DNA of 64,000 nucleotides from Pelodera strongyloides (lineage: Eukaryota > Nematoda > Chromadorea > Rhabditida > Rhabditidae). The stretch is taken from positions 1-64,000 of the forward strand of contig JAANDG010000632.1 of assembly GCA_036852015.1 (NCBI GenBank), written 5' to 3'. Under the pieces are notes generated by a model, which was given only the letters and a program-made list of their open reading frames with translations, searched no databases and was not told the origin of the DNA. Shown piece by piece: positions 22,454 to 32,800 of this stretch (positions are counted from its first letter, which is position 1; the number at the start of each line of letters is the position of its first letter). The position numbers and the translations under genes are program-made.

Positions 22454-24972
22454 ATGATAATTGAAAGGTAAGAAAACGTAGGCTATAATAGTTGATGTGA
22501 CATTAGTCGAATTATGGAATTAGGTTTTTATGTAAGCACTCTCATAAGCAGAGCTCATTTCGAAAGATTTAGTTTATTATAAACTGTGAATATCGTCAAA
22601 CAATCCGACTATCTTTTCCGTAAATTATTTTAGGAGAAAACCCAAATGCACTCCTTGGAATCTTACTTCCTTCAGTTCAGCTCTACGAACTTTTCAAACT
22701 GTATGTTGTAATTCAAATTAAAGCGAAATACCGGCCGGTTTTTGAAATGCATTGCGTACCCCTGCTTTCTTGTGCATCATATGCAAATAGCAAATGAGCA
22801 TACATTAGAATAAAAAATTGACCTCAATGCGACCCCACTTAGCATAAATGTATAAGAATGCAGATATGTATTTGTCTTTCACAAACGGGCCGGTATTTCG
22901 CTTTAGTAAAACATATTTTTTCAAGCCTAACGCAAACGAGGTTCGTAACTTGTGCTAATGATAAGGAGTGATATCTAAACTGTCATTTAGTCTTATTTAG
23001 GTCCTGAGACCCTGTAATGTTCCATTTGTAATTAAAAATTACAATTTTGTCTTCAGCTAGGAGCAGCTGCTACCCTATTTCTTCTCTATTCGGTGCCACA
23101 TCATTTTACGCCATCTTATGCTGTAACAGTATCCTGTGTCTGTGAGTTTTCCTTATTTTTATTCATTTATTTCAGTTTACATTGACTGCTTTGCCACTTC
23201 CTTGATCGACATTTTTACTACAAAGACAACTAGCTATTTTGCTAGTAATACATACTAATATTTTGCCGTATTGGAAAATTTGCATATAATACTCAAATCC
23301 TATGTATCGTATGCAATTGTGGTGCCCGTCCAGCAAGCTTCCGACACCAAAGTTACATAGGATAAACAGGATAGGAGATATGAGTGTCATTTTCAAAAGT
23401 ATGTACGATACTGCTTTAGGCCTGGCAAGTATCAACAAAAATTTACACAATAAGAAATGTGCGTTGCTACTTCGTAGGCCCGTAGGCGCATGACTTATAA
23501 ACCTATAACAAAGTTCTGAAACGTAGAAAAAAATAGTGAGAAAATAGCTCGCCAACGAAATTCAACGCCATTTTATACCCGAAAGGATGCAGCGTGAGCA
23601 TCATGACTATGAGATCTGATGACAACACGTGACAGACAACTTTTTTCACGCAATTAGATAATACATAATGATAACTCATTCTTTTTTTAATTGCTGCCTT
23701 TTTGGCGATATGATTCACTATATTATTTGTATTTTTTTGTAGGAAAGGTTCGACACTTATAAAATGATTAAGACATAATCACGTGTCTATTTACTATTAG
23801 TTTCAGAATTCTATATTATTATATTATTATTATCGTCATCAACAAACAAAAAAAAAACGCTTCGTGCCTGATTCATCACTTTATTAATGTAAATTTTGTT
23901 CACAAAATTCGTTATTTATCATTTTACCGCGGCGCACTCCGCTTTGTTTGCAAGGAGGGTGCGCCATAGGTACGCAATAACGACGATAAAGTGTACGGTT
24001 TGAGTTGGCGCGCATTTCGGAGATGGCGCGGCATGCTCGCCATTCGTGCGCGATCCTTGAGGATATGTGCGTTCTTTACGCGCGCGGCGATGGCGCGGGG
24101 TTTTGGTGGCGCACGAAAACTTACATTTCTTCCCTTTTCAGTGACCATCATTTGCGCAGTCGGCTTTTTAATCGCAAACACGTTTGAGCTGCCTCAAACA
24201 ACACCTCAAATCAACTGGCAATTATGGGTGAGTGATATTCATATCAAGTAACTGCCGAAGGTTGGCGCAGAAGCGGCGCAGTTTCGGCGAGCAACGTCGC
24301 AGAGACACTTCATGCTTCGTTCCACTTGTGCGGATGGGAACCGCACCGCCTCTACGCCAAACTTTGCTTCTTATTTACGTTAAAGCGAAATGCTAGCCCC
24401 TTTGGAAAATTTGCATATGATAAGCAAATCCTATGTATCCTATGCTAATTTTGCGCGATCGTCCACGGCTATCGCGCAAAATTAGCATAGGATACATAGG
24501 ACTTGCTTACCATATGCAAATTTTCCAAAGGAGCTGGCATTTCGCTTTAACGTCAATGTTTGTCGCTGCGCATTGACGTTCAAATTTCGAAACATTTAGC
24601 GAGAGTACTTTTCGTGGAAAATGTAATCGATGGGAGCTCGTCACTAACCATCACTGAACTGCCCTAGATCATCAGAAGACGCAGCACGCCAACACATAGC
24701 AGCATAGGGCATCTCTTATTATAAGGAAAAGTTCGTTGTTTCAGGAACTACTCTACACTTCAAGTCTCGGTTTCCTATTCGCGCTAAATGTGACCATTTT
24801 GATCTACAGTAGTATACGCTGGCAGCATACAGAATATATTTTATCTATGGTAGGAAAATATATATTTCTAGTCTCATTTCCAATACTTTGTGAAAGTCTA
24901 TTCCTCGCAACTGTTCTGTGCGCGGCGATAGTTTCGCGCCCGGTTGCTGCGCCGTTACATGTTCGGATTTAA
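22454..24972 (+). CDS. Putative four-pass membrane protein (MARVEL-like topology), unrecognised
   Basis: Five exons join in consistent phase: 22454-22467, 22634-22700, 23057-23141, 24142-24227 and 24745-24972 (TAA), giving 159 residues. The donor/acceptor pairs are good (AG|GTAAGA, ACT|GTATGT, T|GTGAGT, TGG|GTGAGT; acceptors TTTTAG, CTTCAG, TTTTCAG, TTTCAG). The N-terminus is short and basic (MIIERRKPK). Four hydrophobic stretches follow: LGAAATLFLLYSV, AVTVSCVLTIICAVGFLIAN, LLYTSSLGFLFALNVTILIY and YIFLVSFPILCESLFLATVL. The tail is short. The layout and the loop ELPQTTPQINWQ recall MARVEL or other small tetraspan proteins. No diagnostic motif was seen, so the family is an inference from topology. 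Introns carry a MITE and a large palindrome. Confidence 0.6.
22718..22905. repeat. Family A MITE
   Basis: TTAAAGCGAAATACCGGCC at the left; GGGCCGGTATTTCGCTTTAG at the right, where the last base departs from TTAA. It begins 18 bp after exon 2 of the four-pass gene. Confidence 0.75.
23262..23425. repeat. Degenerate palindromic element (TTGCATAT...CTATGTATC type)
   Basis: GGAAAATTTGCATATAATAC with TCCTATGTATCG, a central GGTGCCCGTCCAGC, then inverted TACATAGGATA. The same layout as the palindromes at 24380, 28379, 36420 and 39000, but diverged. In an intron of the four-pass gene. Confidence 0.5.
24380..24550. repeat. Near-perfect palindrome, 171 bp, TTAA-bounded
   Basis: From TTAAAGCGAAATGCTAGCCC the sequence folds back almost base for base to its right end GGCATTTCGCTTTAA. 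Arms are about 80 nt, around a short centre (GATCGTCCACGGCTATC). The arms contain AATTTGCATATGATAAGC and CCTATGTATCCTATGC. Nearly identical to 39000-39170. It lies in the last intron of the four-pass gene. Confidence 0.92.
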
Positions 24973-25110
24973 ATAAACTAAAGCAACGGTATAACAGCCG
25001 GTTTGTGTTTTGTACATCTGCATTGCTATGTATTTATGGTTTCGAAGAGGGTACGATTCTTTTCTAATTTTAATAATACTCATTTGCACATAATGCAATG
25101 ACGACGTTTT

Positions 25111-25272
25111 CAAAAGGGATATAACAACCTGTTTTTGAAACGTATTTTGGACTATTTATATAATTAGACTAAAAATAATTTGAATACGAGTGCTATCATC
25201 TGTTTCGAAAACCGGCTTTAAACCGATTTAGCTTCAGCATACGTTTCAGAAATCGGATGTTATACCGCTTGA
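25111..25272. repeat. Family A-related MITE (GATATAACAACCTG subtype)
   Basis: AAAAGGGATATAACAACCTG with TTTTTGAAACGTATT at the left; AATCGGATGTTATACCGCTT at the right. Subtype copies with TATAACAxCCGG occur at 31270, 42388 and near 63475. Confidence 0.65.
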
Positions 25273-25942
25273 AACTCGGATGCTGCAACTCGGATATAAA
25301 TCAAAACAATTTCAGATTGTCGCTATTCTAACGTTCCTCTCTTTCCTTATTGACTTCATTCGACAGACCCGCCACTTCACATTTAATCCAATGGCATGAT
25401 TAATACATAAAGTATTAAGTTCTTTTTTTTTATTGTAAAGTTTTCTTCTTGCTTTTGGTTTTACCTGAAGCGTCAGTGACCTGACCTGAAAATAAAGATG
25501 GATTACCTGAAGCGTCCCTGACTTGACAATAAAGATGGATTTTGTTTATTGGAACCTCATTTGTCTCAAAAACTCCGCTCAAGCCTTCTCCATTGCCATA
25601 TTTTAATTGTGTATCCAAAATTCAGAGACACAATGGGAAGCAATTACATTTCTTTTTTTATTATTACATCATTTATGTTGCATTTTATTGAAAACCAACT
25701 AGAACTTTAAATGGAACCCTCGTCCCGCAGGCAACTACTCCATACTCTAGAACTCTAGCTCTGTATGAGCTTTGCCTTGTGGGGGTGCATTATACATTCA
25801 GTGAGTGTGTGGCACAAGTGCAAAACTGGTTCTTTTTGCTATTGTGAGAAACCACAATGTAACTCTTGTACACGTAGTACACGGTCGTAGAAAAAGAAAA
25901 AGCTCTACCTTCAGTTAAAATGACAGACTCAGGGTTATTTGT

Positions 25943-26119
25943 TTAAAGCGAAATACCGGCCGGTTTTTGTAACGCATCGTGGACAACAAAATTCTCACGT
26001 ATTTATGCTAATTTACTCGAATTTAGTTCGATTTTTTATTCTAATTTATGTTCACGTGCATAAGCTGCATAATATAATGTACCTGATACGTTTCAAAAAC
26101 CGGCCGGTATTCACTTTAA
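25943..26119. repeat. Family A MITE
   Basis: TTAAAGCGAAATACCGGCC at the left and CCGGCCGGTATTCACTTTAA at the right, TTAA at both ends. The interior is in the inverse order compared with the copy at 8570. Confidence 0.8.
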
Positions 26120-26295
26120 AATACTTGTATGCTGAAAATAAAAGGGTGTAATAGGTGTAAAACTTATTTTGTTGAACGAATTTCGCTTTTCAAGTGGATT
26201 GACTCCTCTTTAAATGACAAAGTAGTTCAGTAAGTAAGAACCTATAATAATAAAAAAGATATGCAGTCGTACTATTTTCTCTCTCACGCTCTCTT

Positions 26296-26335
26296 TCTTG
26301 AAGCTCTCTCTCTCTCTCTCTCTCTCTTTCTCCTT
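26296..26335. repeat. CT microsatellite
   Basis: About 13 uninterrupted CT units within a longer pyrimidine-rich stretch. A second CT tract is at 26634-26690. Confidence 0.85.
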
Positions 26336-26953
26336 GGTCTCTCCACATCTCTCCCTATCCCTCTAGTACTCTCTACCTCTCGCGTTCTCCCAGTGAGTGA
26401 ATCAGCTTCCTGCAGAGAGTTATAAGTTGTCTTTATTCCCTTCCCTAACCACTTGAACGGGAGTCTAGTCCCCTTTATTGTCAGCACACAATAAAGTGAA
26501 AGAAACATGGAAAGAAAGACGACCGCAAAGTAGCAAAAAGTGAATGACTGAGAGAGAAAAGAGGATGATCAGGTTCTAGCTCCGTCTCTCCGTCTCATTC
26601 TCTTGTTTACTTCCATTATCTCACTCCACCTCATTCTCTCTCTCTCTCTCTCTCTCTCTGAATCTCTCTCTGTCACTCTGAATCTCTCTTCCATCCTCTT
26701 TATATCATTCTTTTTTTAGCAGTTCTGAACGAAGACACAATGTAACGGTTTCTGATTATACCAACATTTAACCAAATTATGTCGGACGTGTTTACGTTTT
26801 TTTGTTCCAGCCAACGTGAAATTGTATCAAAATATATTTATATATGGGAAAAAGTTGTTTGTCAGATGTATGTAAATATGGACACATAACCAAACATTGA
26901 ATCATAGGATTGCTGCATAAGTTTTATTACAATAATCTTTACAAAATTTAAAT

Positions 26954-28690
26954 CTAATATCCAGGGGCCAAGCGGGCAGGAGGGCAGTGGTCGCATGCTC
27001 CAGGGGCTCCAGACTGTCCAGCGTTTCCAGGGCCTCCGGGAGGTCCAGGGGGTCCAGGGGGTCCACGCTGTCCAGGCTCTCCAGCACTTCCGGGGTTTCC
27101 GGGCTCTCCGTCCTTTCCAGCGCTTCCAGGGCGTCCAGGCTGTCCAGGGGCACCAGGTCTTCCAGAGGGTCCAGGTGGGCCAGGTGGGGCATCTTGTCCA
27201 GGGATGAGCTGTCCAGGCTCTCCAGGTGGACCACGCTGTCCAGGTTGTCCAGGTTGTCCAGGAGGTCCTGGAGGACCAGCAGGTCCCTGGGGTCCAGGGG
27301 CTCCATCGTTTCCGTTGTTTCCTGGGGATCCAGGTTGTCCATCGGGTCCAGGAGGTCCTGGAGGTCCAGAGAGTCCGGGAGCTGCCTGGCAGGGGCACTG
27401 AGGAGGAACGGGGAGGAGACGGTCGTGGAGCTCGGCATCAGGTCCAGGAGGTCCGGGCTCTCCGGGTCCAGCTCCGGGCTGTCCATCGCGTCCGGAAGCT
27501 CCAGGAGCTCCATCAGGTCCGGGAGGTCCTTGCTGACAGGTGCAGCACTGGGATTCGGCCTGTCTGGTAACCCTCATGATGACGTCGAGAGCGTCCTCAG
27601 GTCCCTCGGGAGCCATATCGACCATGTTGCGCCACATGTCACGAGAACGAGACTTGCAGTACTCGACCTCACCCTGAAATACAATAATTTAATAAGTTAA
27701 TTCAGTTTAGATCAGAACTAGAAACGGCATAACTAGGCTGCCAGGATAAACTTTCGCCATGACACAATGCTTCGCATCCACCAAACTACATAGTAACATA
27801 GTAAGTATAATATACATATACAAAAACTCTTGAACTCTGGAAAGCCAGATTTTGTTCTCTGGAAAAACTCAGGAAAGTCAGATTTTGTTATCATATGCTC
27901 AAAGTTGACCGAAGACAACTAATTATCAAGTAAACCCTTCAACATTAAATCCCAATACCACATATTCTTGATCTTGTGCTAATTTCGAGCATTCCCTGGT
28001 AAGCTCATTTGAAACCGCGTTCTCAAGCTTTTTGAGTAGCGTTCGCCGACACAAAAGTGCGTGATTACAAAAAAAAAGAGAGAAGCGCCAGTTAGAACTG
28101 GAATATAGTGCGGATTGCGGACTGGTTTGTATCTTACCGCAGGTGGGGATTATAATAATAAATACTTGAAAGTCTAAGAACCCCCAAAGAGCTGAGGGAA
28201 TGCCTAGTGGACTAGTTTATGAATGGGATGGAGAAATAGAAGGGAAACGAGTAATTGTGAGGTATTCTTTTGGTATTATTTGACATTTTACTTGGGACCG
28301 GAATCCTAATCTTTGTTCTGATAGAGTTGCTCCATACATTTGTGCATGTCTGGCTGGAAACCGTAATAATATACATGAAATGCGTATTGTACCTACTATG
28401 CGAAATTTTCATATGCTACGAATTTCCAATGTATCGCATGCAAGTTTTTGGTGCCCGACCGAAACTTCCGGCACCAAATTAACGAGGATACATAGGATAT
28501 TCGATTCATATGCAAATTTACCAAAGTAGGTACAAGTAAACATAAATTAATTTACCTGAACGTGGGCCTGAAGTGTCTGCACATAGTGGAATACAAGGGG
28601 GAATGAGAGAAGGCATGCTGTTACGGCTACAGTAGAGAATACTACCGCTGCGAAGGCAACTCCCCTCAGGGATCCCTTGGGAGACTCCAT
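26954..28690 (-). CDS. Nematode cuticle collagen
   Basis: Secreted extracellular-matrix protein of the cuticle. Two exons on the minus strand: 28690-28556 (45 codons) and 27673-26954 (239 plus TAG), giving 284 residues. The N-terminal block [20 protein letters not shown] contains the hydrophobic signal or anchor segment of cuticle collagens. CKSRSRDMW offers a basic site before the collagen region. Gly-X-Y runs follow, split by Cys-bearing gaps ([34 protein letters not shown]), the usual layout of two short and one long triple-helical segments flanked by cysteines. The C-terminus resembles common nematode CDHCPPxRxAPGY endings. An AATAAA lies about 26 bp past the stop (26923-26928). Many col genes share this plan, so no symbol is given. 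Confidence 0.95.
28379..28540. repeat. Palindromic element in the collagen intron
   Basis: TGTACCTACTATGCGAAATT at the left and AAATTTACCAAAGTAGGTAC at the right are inverted. The centre GGTGCCCGACCGAAACTTCC resembles the elements at 23262 and 36420. It sits 15 bp before the collagen exon 1 donor. Confidence 0.7.
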
Positions 28691-28716
28691 GGCTGGGGAA
28701 TCTTACCCACCTACTC

Positions 28717-28727
28717 CCTTATAAAGG
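28717..28727 (-). promoter_or_regulatory. Collagen TATA box
   Basis: Minus-strand CCCTTTATAAGGGAG lies about 30 bp before the ATG, followed by a short GC-richer leader. Position and sequence fit a TATA-driven collagen promoter. It implies a very short 5' UTR. Confidence 0.6.
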
Positions 28728-29146
28728 GAGAGCAAGCACCCGGGCACCGCCCACTCCTTAAAAAGACACTGCTAAGCGAGATGGCAGCGAGAGAGTGTAG
28801 TGGAAAAGGAGAATCAGAGAATCGGAGCACTCTCTACATAACAACTACAGTAAAAAGATGGGCGCGCTGTAGGATTTGATTCGCGCCGAACGGTTCCACT
28901 CGCAGAAAAATATTGAAGAAATAGGTTTACCAGGTTCATATAATCAGTGTTGTTGATCAATTGTTGAGAGAAATGGAAAATATTTGGGAGTAAGTTGAAA
29001 TTTTCTGGTAAAGATATTGTAGTAAATGGCAGCCAAATATTTTAAAGTATTATGAAGTTGAAGTTCATTACTTGGTGAAAGGAAAGCTACTTATTATCAG
29101 CGACATGGGTGGTCTTCAGATTCGTAATGCCCACACGTCAAGTGTT

Positions 29147-29551
29147 TCACGATGTTGCGCCGCTTGTAAAACCATTGCGGGCTCCGCGGACCAATATTTT
29201 ATCGAGTAAACTGATCCTCTCGAGAGCCTCCGCGTTGGATAATCTCATGATGAGTTCCAAAATTTTTTCCTAAAAATAAACAAAGTTTGTCGGCATGGGA
29301 ATAGTTGAGGAACAGTCAATACGAATATCTCTATGACGTTGATGGGATGTTGGTTAGAACCAAAATTGGTTAGTGCAGACTTTTGAGGTTTTTAAAGTGA
29401 ATTGTAGCCGTTTGAGGTATTTTTTTTTCCAATTCCCGAATAGTACGGGACAGAATAAAACGAACGCATTGGGGTTTCGGCTTACTGTACTGCGTATGGC
29501 CAGCCAATAAAGCAGCTGGTATACCGTAGTCCGATTACATTTTTTGGCGGG
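29147..29551 (-). CDS. Unrecognised protein, two 3' exons (partial)
   Basis: On the minus strand, an exon 29551-29486 (22 codons, acceptor TTTTCAAG, donor ACA|GTAAGC) joins in phase to a terminal exon 29269-29147 (acceptor TTTATTTTTAG, ending TGA). The product reads PAKKCNRTTVYQLLYWLAIR, then EKILELIMRLSNAEALERIS and LLDKILVRGARNGFTSGATS. It is mostly helical by composition. I do not recognise the family and found no start exon. Upstream, minus-strand MGSNKRNARAILQ at about 29710 has no usable donor. It lies head to head with CDT1. A spurious pair of frames is possible. Confidence 0.4.
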
Positions 29552-29552
29552 C
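29541..29552 (+). promoter_or_regulatory. E2F-like site upstream of CDT1
   Basis: TTTTTGGCGGGC resembles the E2F consensus TTTSGCGS, about 265 bp before the CDT1 ATG. CDT1 is an E2F target in other animals. The site overlaps the putative exon of the minus-strand gene. Confidence 0.35.
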
Positions 29553-29815
29553 TTGAAAATTATTCAAAATCCCAATGCATTATTATTTTATTTTTTTATT
29601 TTTCAAAAATAAAACAATTTATTTTATCTTTCCTTATTCAATTTTATCTTCCCTTTGTATTGTAAGATTTTTATTGGAGAATGGCGCGTGCATTTCGTTT
29701 GTTTGAGCCCATAGTGCGTAACCACTTCGCTGGCAAATTCTTAGCGGAGCGGATTGTTGCGTTTTTAATTTAGTCAACTGAACCGGTTTACATTAATTAA
29801 TTCTCTTTTTTACAG

Positions 29816-32800
29816 ATGGCGTCGCGAGTAACACGGTCGAAGTCTAGGCAGCCAACAGCCACACTCAAAGAAGAGCTGGCCGAAGAGGGACAGACACAAA
29901 TTAAAGATTTTTTCAAGGTATACCTAATAACAAGTCGGAGATGAATCTAGATAATTGCTCCTTGACTTTTAGAGGCTCGTTGCTTTTCTCATATGTGTGT
30001 GAAGATGCTGTTTGACGGTTTGCTCGGTAAGGAAACGTTTAGCCGAAGCTAAAGTGCTAAAGCCAACATTTAATCATCTCTTTTTATGTTTAGAATACTC
30101 GCCGTACTCGAGGACCAGCGAAGAATGTTAAGACCGTCAGCGAGATGCCGTCACAGTCTTTGGTTCGTTTCCTACTTGATATTTTATAGCTACAAATGCA
30201 AAACAGTTAATATCGAGGCTATAATGTTTCAACAGTGGACTTTTTTCAAAAAATTATGCAGTCGCAGTGCCACTGCCAGTGTCGGTTAACAGAAATATAG
30301 AAATAATTTTGTGCATAAAACAGACGACAATAAAGCGTTGTTTGATAGTAAGTCCGATAGCACGAACTTATTTGAATAAGTAAAATCACCAAACACGGTT
30401 AACATTTTTGTAGTTTGCTTGTTTACTCTTGTTTCGTAGATTCATAGTCCATCTTTTTAGGCTACTGTTCGCTCAAAGACCAGAACAAACCGTGCGATTC
30501 CAAGTCCGCCAAAGATTAAGAGAGAAGAATCGGTAACTATATAGTGCCACCTATGAAGTATGAAAATGGATCAAAACATGGTGCTGACAACTAAAACATT
30601 GTGTAATCATGATAACGAGCTATATACTACTTTCTCTTCGTCATCTCATTGTGATGCGCACTTGCGCACCGTGTTGTTATTTAATATAAAAAATAATAAT
30701 AGGTCATATATATATTCCTGGCTGATGCCCTGAAAAATGGTAGTCCTAAACACGTTCCATTTTCAGCCTCAAGCTGAAACACAGCCACTTCCAGCAATTG
30801 CTGAATCACCCCAGAAACAGACCTCACCGATTAAACCAATTGCACGGAAGTTATTCGCAAAAGAGCCGGTTCGTTAGCCTTTTATTAAACACAAAGTTCT
30901 TCTGAACTCTGCAAAACAATATAAACCCTAGTTTTGCATTCGACACGTTTCTCGGGAGTACTGAAACATGATTGAACAATTAGGTTACCTATTTTTTTTT
31001 GCGACCTTATGAACAAATTCATATTCAGTTATTCGGGAGCGTAAATTAACATGTTCTGATTGGTCCTCAAACAATTAATGTAAATAAGAATCCTTTCGTT
31101 TAGGAGCCGACCGTGTCTACATCTCTTTCGGAGGCTGCTACAGAAGATGTCACTATTCGCTCGGACAGTCTAATAGCTAAGCTAACTAAGGCTGGTATGT
31201 TGTTGTCGTTACAATTTTGATGGATTCCTGATTCCTTTCGTATGTTTTACACCTTACCTTGTGTGAATCTTAAAGCGATATAACAACCGTTTTTTCAAAT
31301 GTATAGCGGACTGTAGCACTGTAGACAACTGCCTTCTCATCTGTTGCATGCAAATGAGGATAATAGAGTAAAAACAGAGCAGTTATTTGCATGCGCCACA
31401 TGGGAATGGGAGCACAGTATCCAAAGTATGTTTCAAAAACCGGCTGTTATTCGCTAATTCGCTTTAAGATTGGGTCGTCTGTATTCATTGTACCTCTTTA
31501 ATCCTTTGATCTTTAATCAGTGGTAATGCTAAAAGTTTTGTCTGTTGTATCGGGCCTGCCTAGCGGCATTAATCTAGTTTTAACAAGCTTTTATTTAATG
31601 CGGTTAGTTGTCGACCAAATTGTGGTGTTTCATGTAGTTCACTTAAAGTTAGCATTTATGTTTATGTGTTGTGCTAATCGGGTTTTTATCGCGTGTAGTA
31701 GTTGTACGTTAGGGTTGGTAGAGGTAGTGTAGTGTGGTGACCTTTATATATAATTGGTTAGTAGGGAGTTTTAACTGTTGAGAGGCTTGCTATTCTTTTT
31801 TCCATCCTTACTCAATTTTTGCCTAATTTAGCTGGAGCTCGGAAGGCAGCGAAAAGCAAGATTCGAAGTGTTCAGGAGTTGCAGGTGGATGTTTTTCCTG
31901 TGTTAGGGCGCTTACGGGATTGCTTTTCCGAAAGGTTCTAATGCTGGCAGAAAGCAAAAAGTACAGTATGAATTAAAATTTGAACGACAAATTTGCATCA
32001 GAACCTTTCGGAAAGAGCTTCCCAACGCGCCTTTAATGTTTCTTTGTATATTCCTCCTATGTTGAAGCTGAGCAAAATTTTATCACAGGGATTATACGAT
32101 AATAACGTGCACTTTTTTCTTGTTACACTGTACGATACTCAGTCATCAGTTCATCAGTGAAATTGAACTGTAGTGTGTGTCACATTTGATTGCTTAATTA
32201 GTATCATGGTACAGTAAAAAATTGTCGAGATAAAGCTGTTATAAGGTGTGTTACAGGTAACAGGGAAATTCCTGGTTTGTGCGTGGCCATCTGTCAATCA
32301 TAATATTTACAGAGTAAACTGGCGGATAAGGGATTGGCCAGACAACTCCACACACAGAACATTGCCCAGAAAGAGCGCAGGGTTTGTCTCAATTTCACTT
32401 TGCATTGTCAAATTGTCATGGTTTAATTACCCGAACTTGAGGTTAGCTCTCAAGATCATACTTCGTATTAAGTACGAAAATTTCAGATAACAGTGTGTAA
32501 GTATGTCATGTATCTGTGTCGAGTATGGCGTGTAACTGTGTATTTTGTCTCAAGTATTTATTATAAAACCAGTCGGCTACCGCCGCCTGAGGCGTCTTTC
32601 CAATATTCGCTGATGGTCGCTATGTTTCACTGGGCTATATCTATAAGTAGAGGCAACTCTTTCTCGCAAGAATAGTTTCCTGGGGAAAGAACTTAGTTTC
32701 TGTTGACTATATTTCTCCTAAATTGTCTGCAACTTGCTCTACTCTAGGACATCGAAAAAATTGCCAAAGCCTAAAAGCAGCTTAATATCGCGTGGCTGAT

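Larger units (their letters stand above)
24973..26953. other. Repeat-rich spacer between the four-pass gene and collagen
   Basis: Holds two MITEs (25111-25272, 25943-26119) and polypyrimidine tracts (26280-26340, 26634-26690). A short minus-strand frame at 25430-25618 contains a duplicated 36-nt segment (ACCTGAAGCGTC...AATAAAGATGGAT). I could not support that frame as a gene. Confidence 0.45.

Noticed and set aside
23924..24251. Arg/Ala-rich frames before exon 4 of the four-pass gene
   Set aside because: A GC-rich intron stretch. The strong acceptor TTCCCTTTTCAG at 24141 and phase agreement with 23057-23141 show that only 24142-24227 is exon.
25430..25618. 62-codon minus-strand frame with Lys-rich end
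   Set aside because: Half of it is a duplicated 36-nt segment containing acceptor- and donor-like words, without a recognisable domain. It is not supported as a gene.
26902..27700. Long frames on plus strand and other minus frames over the collagen
   Set aside because: They mirror the collagen Gly-X-Y codons. The collagen frame itself has the correct start, cysteines and stop.
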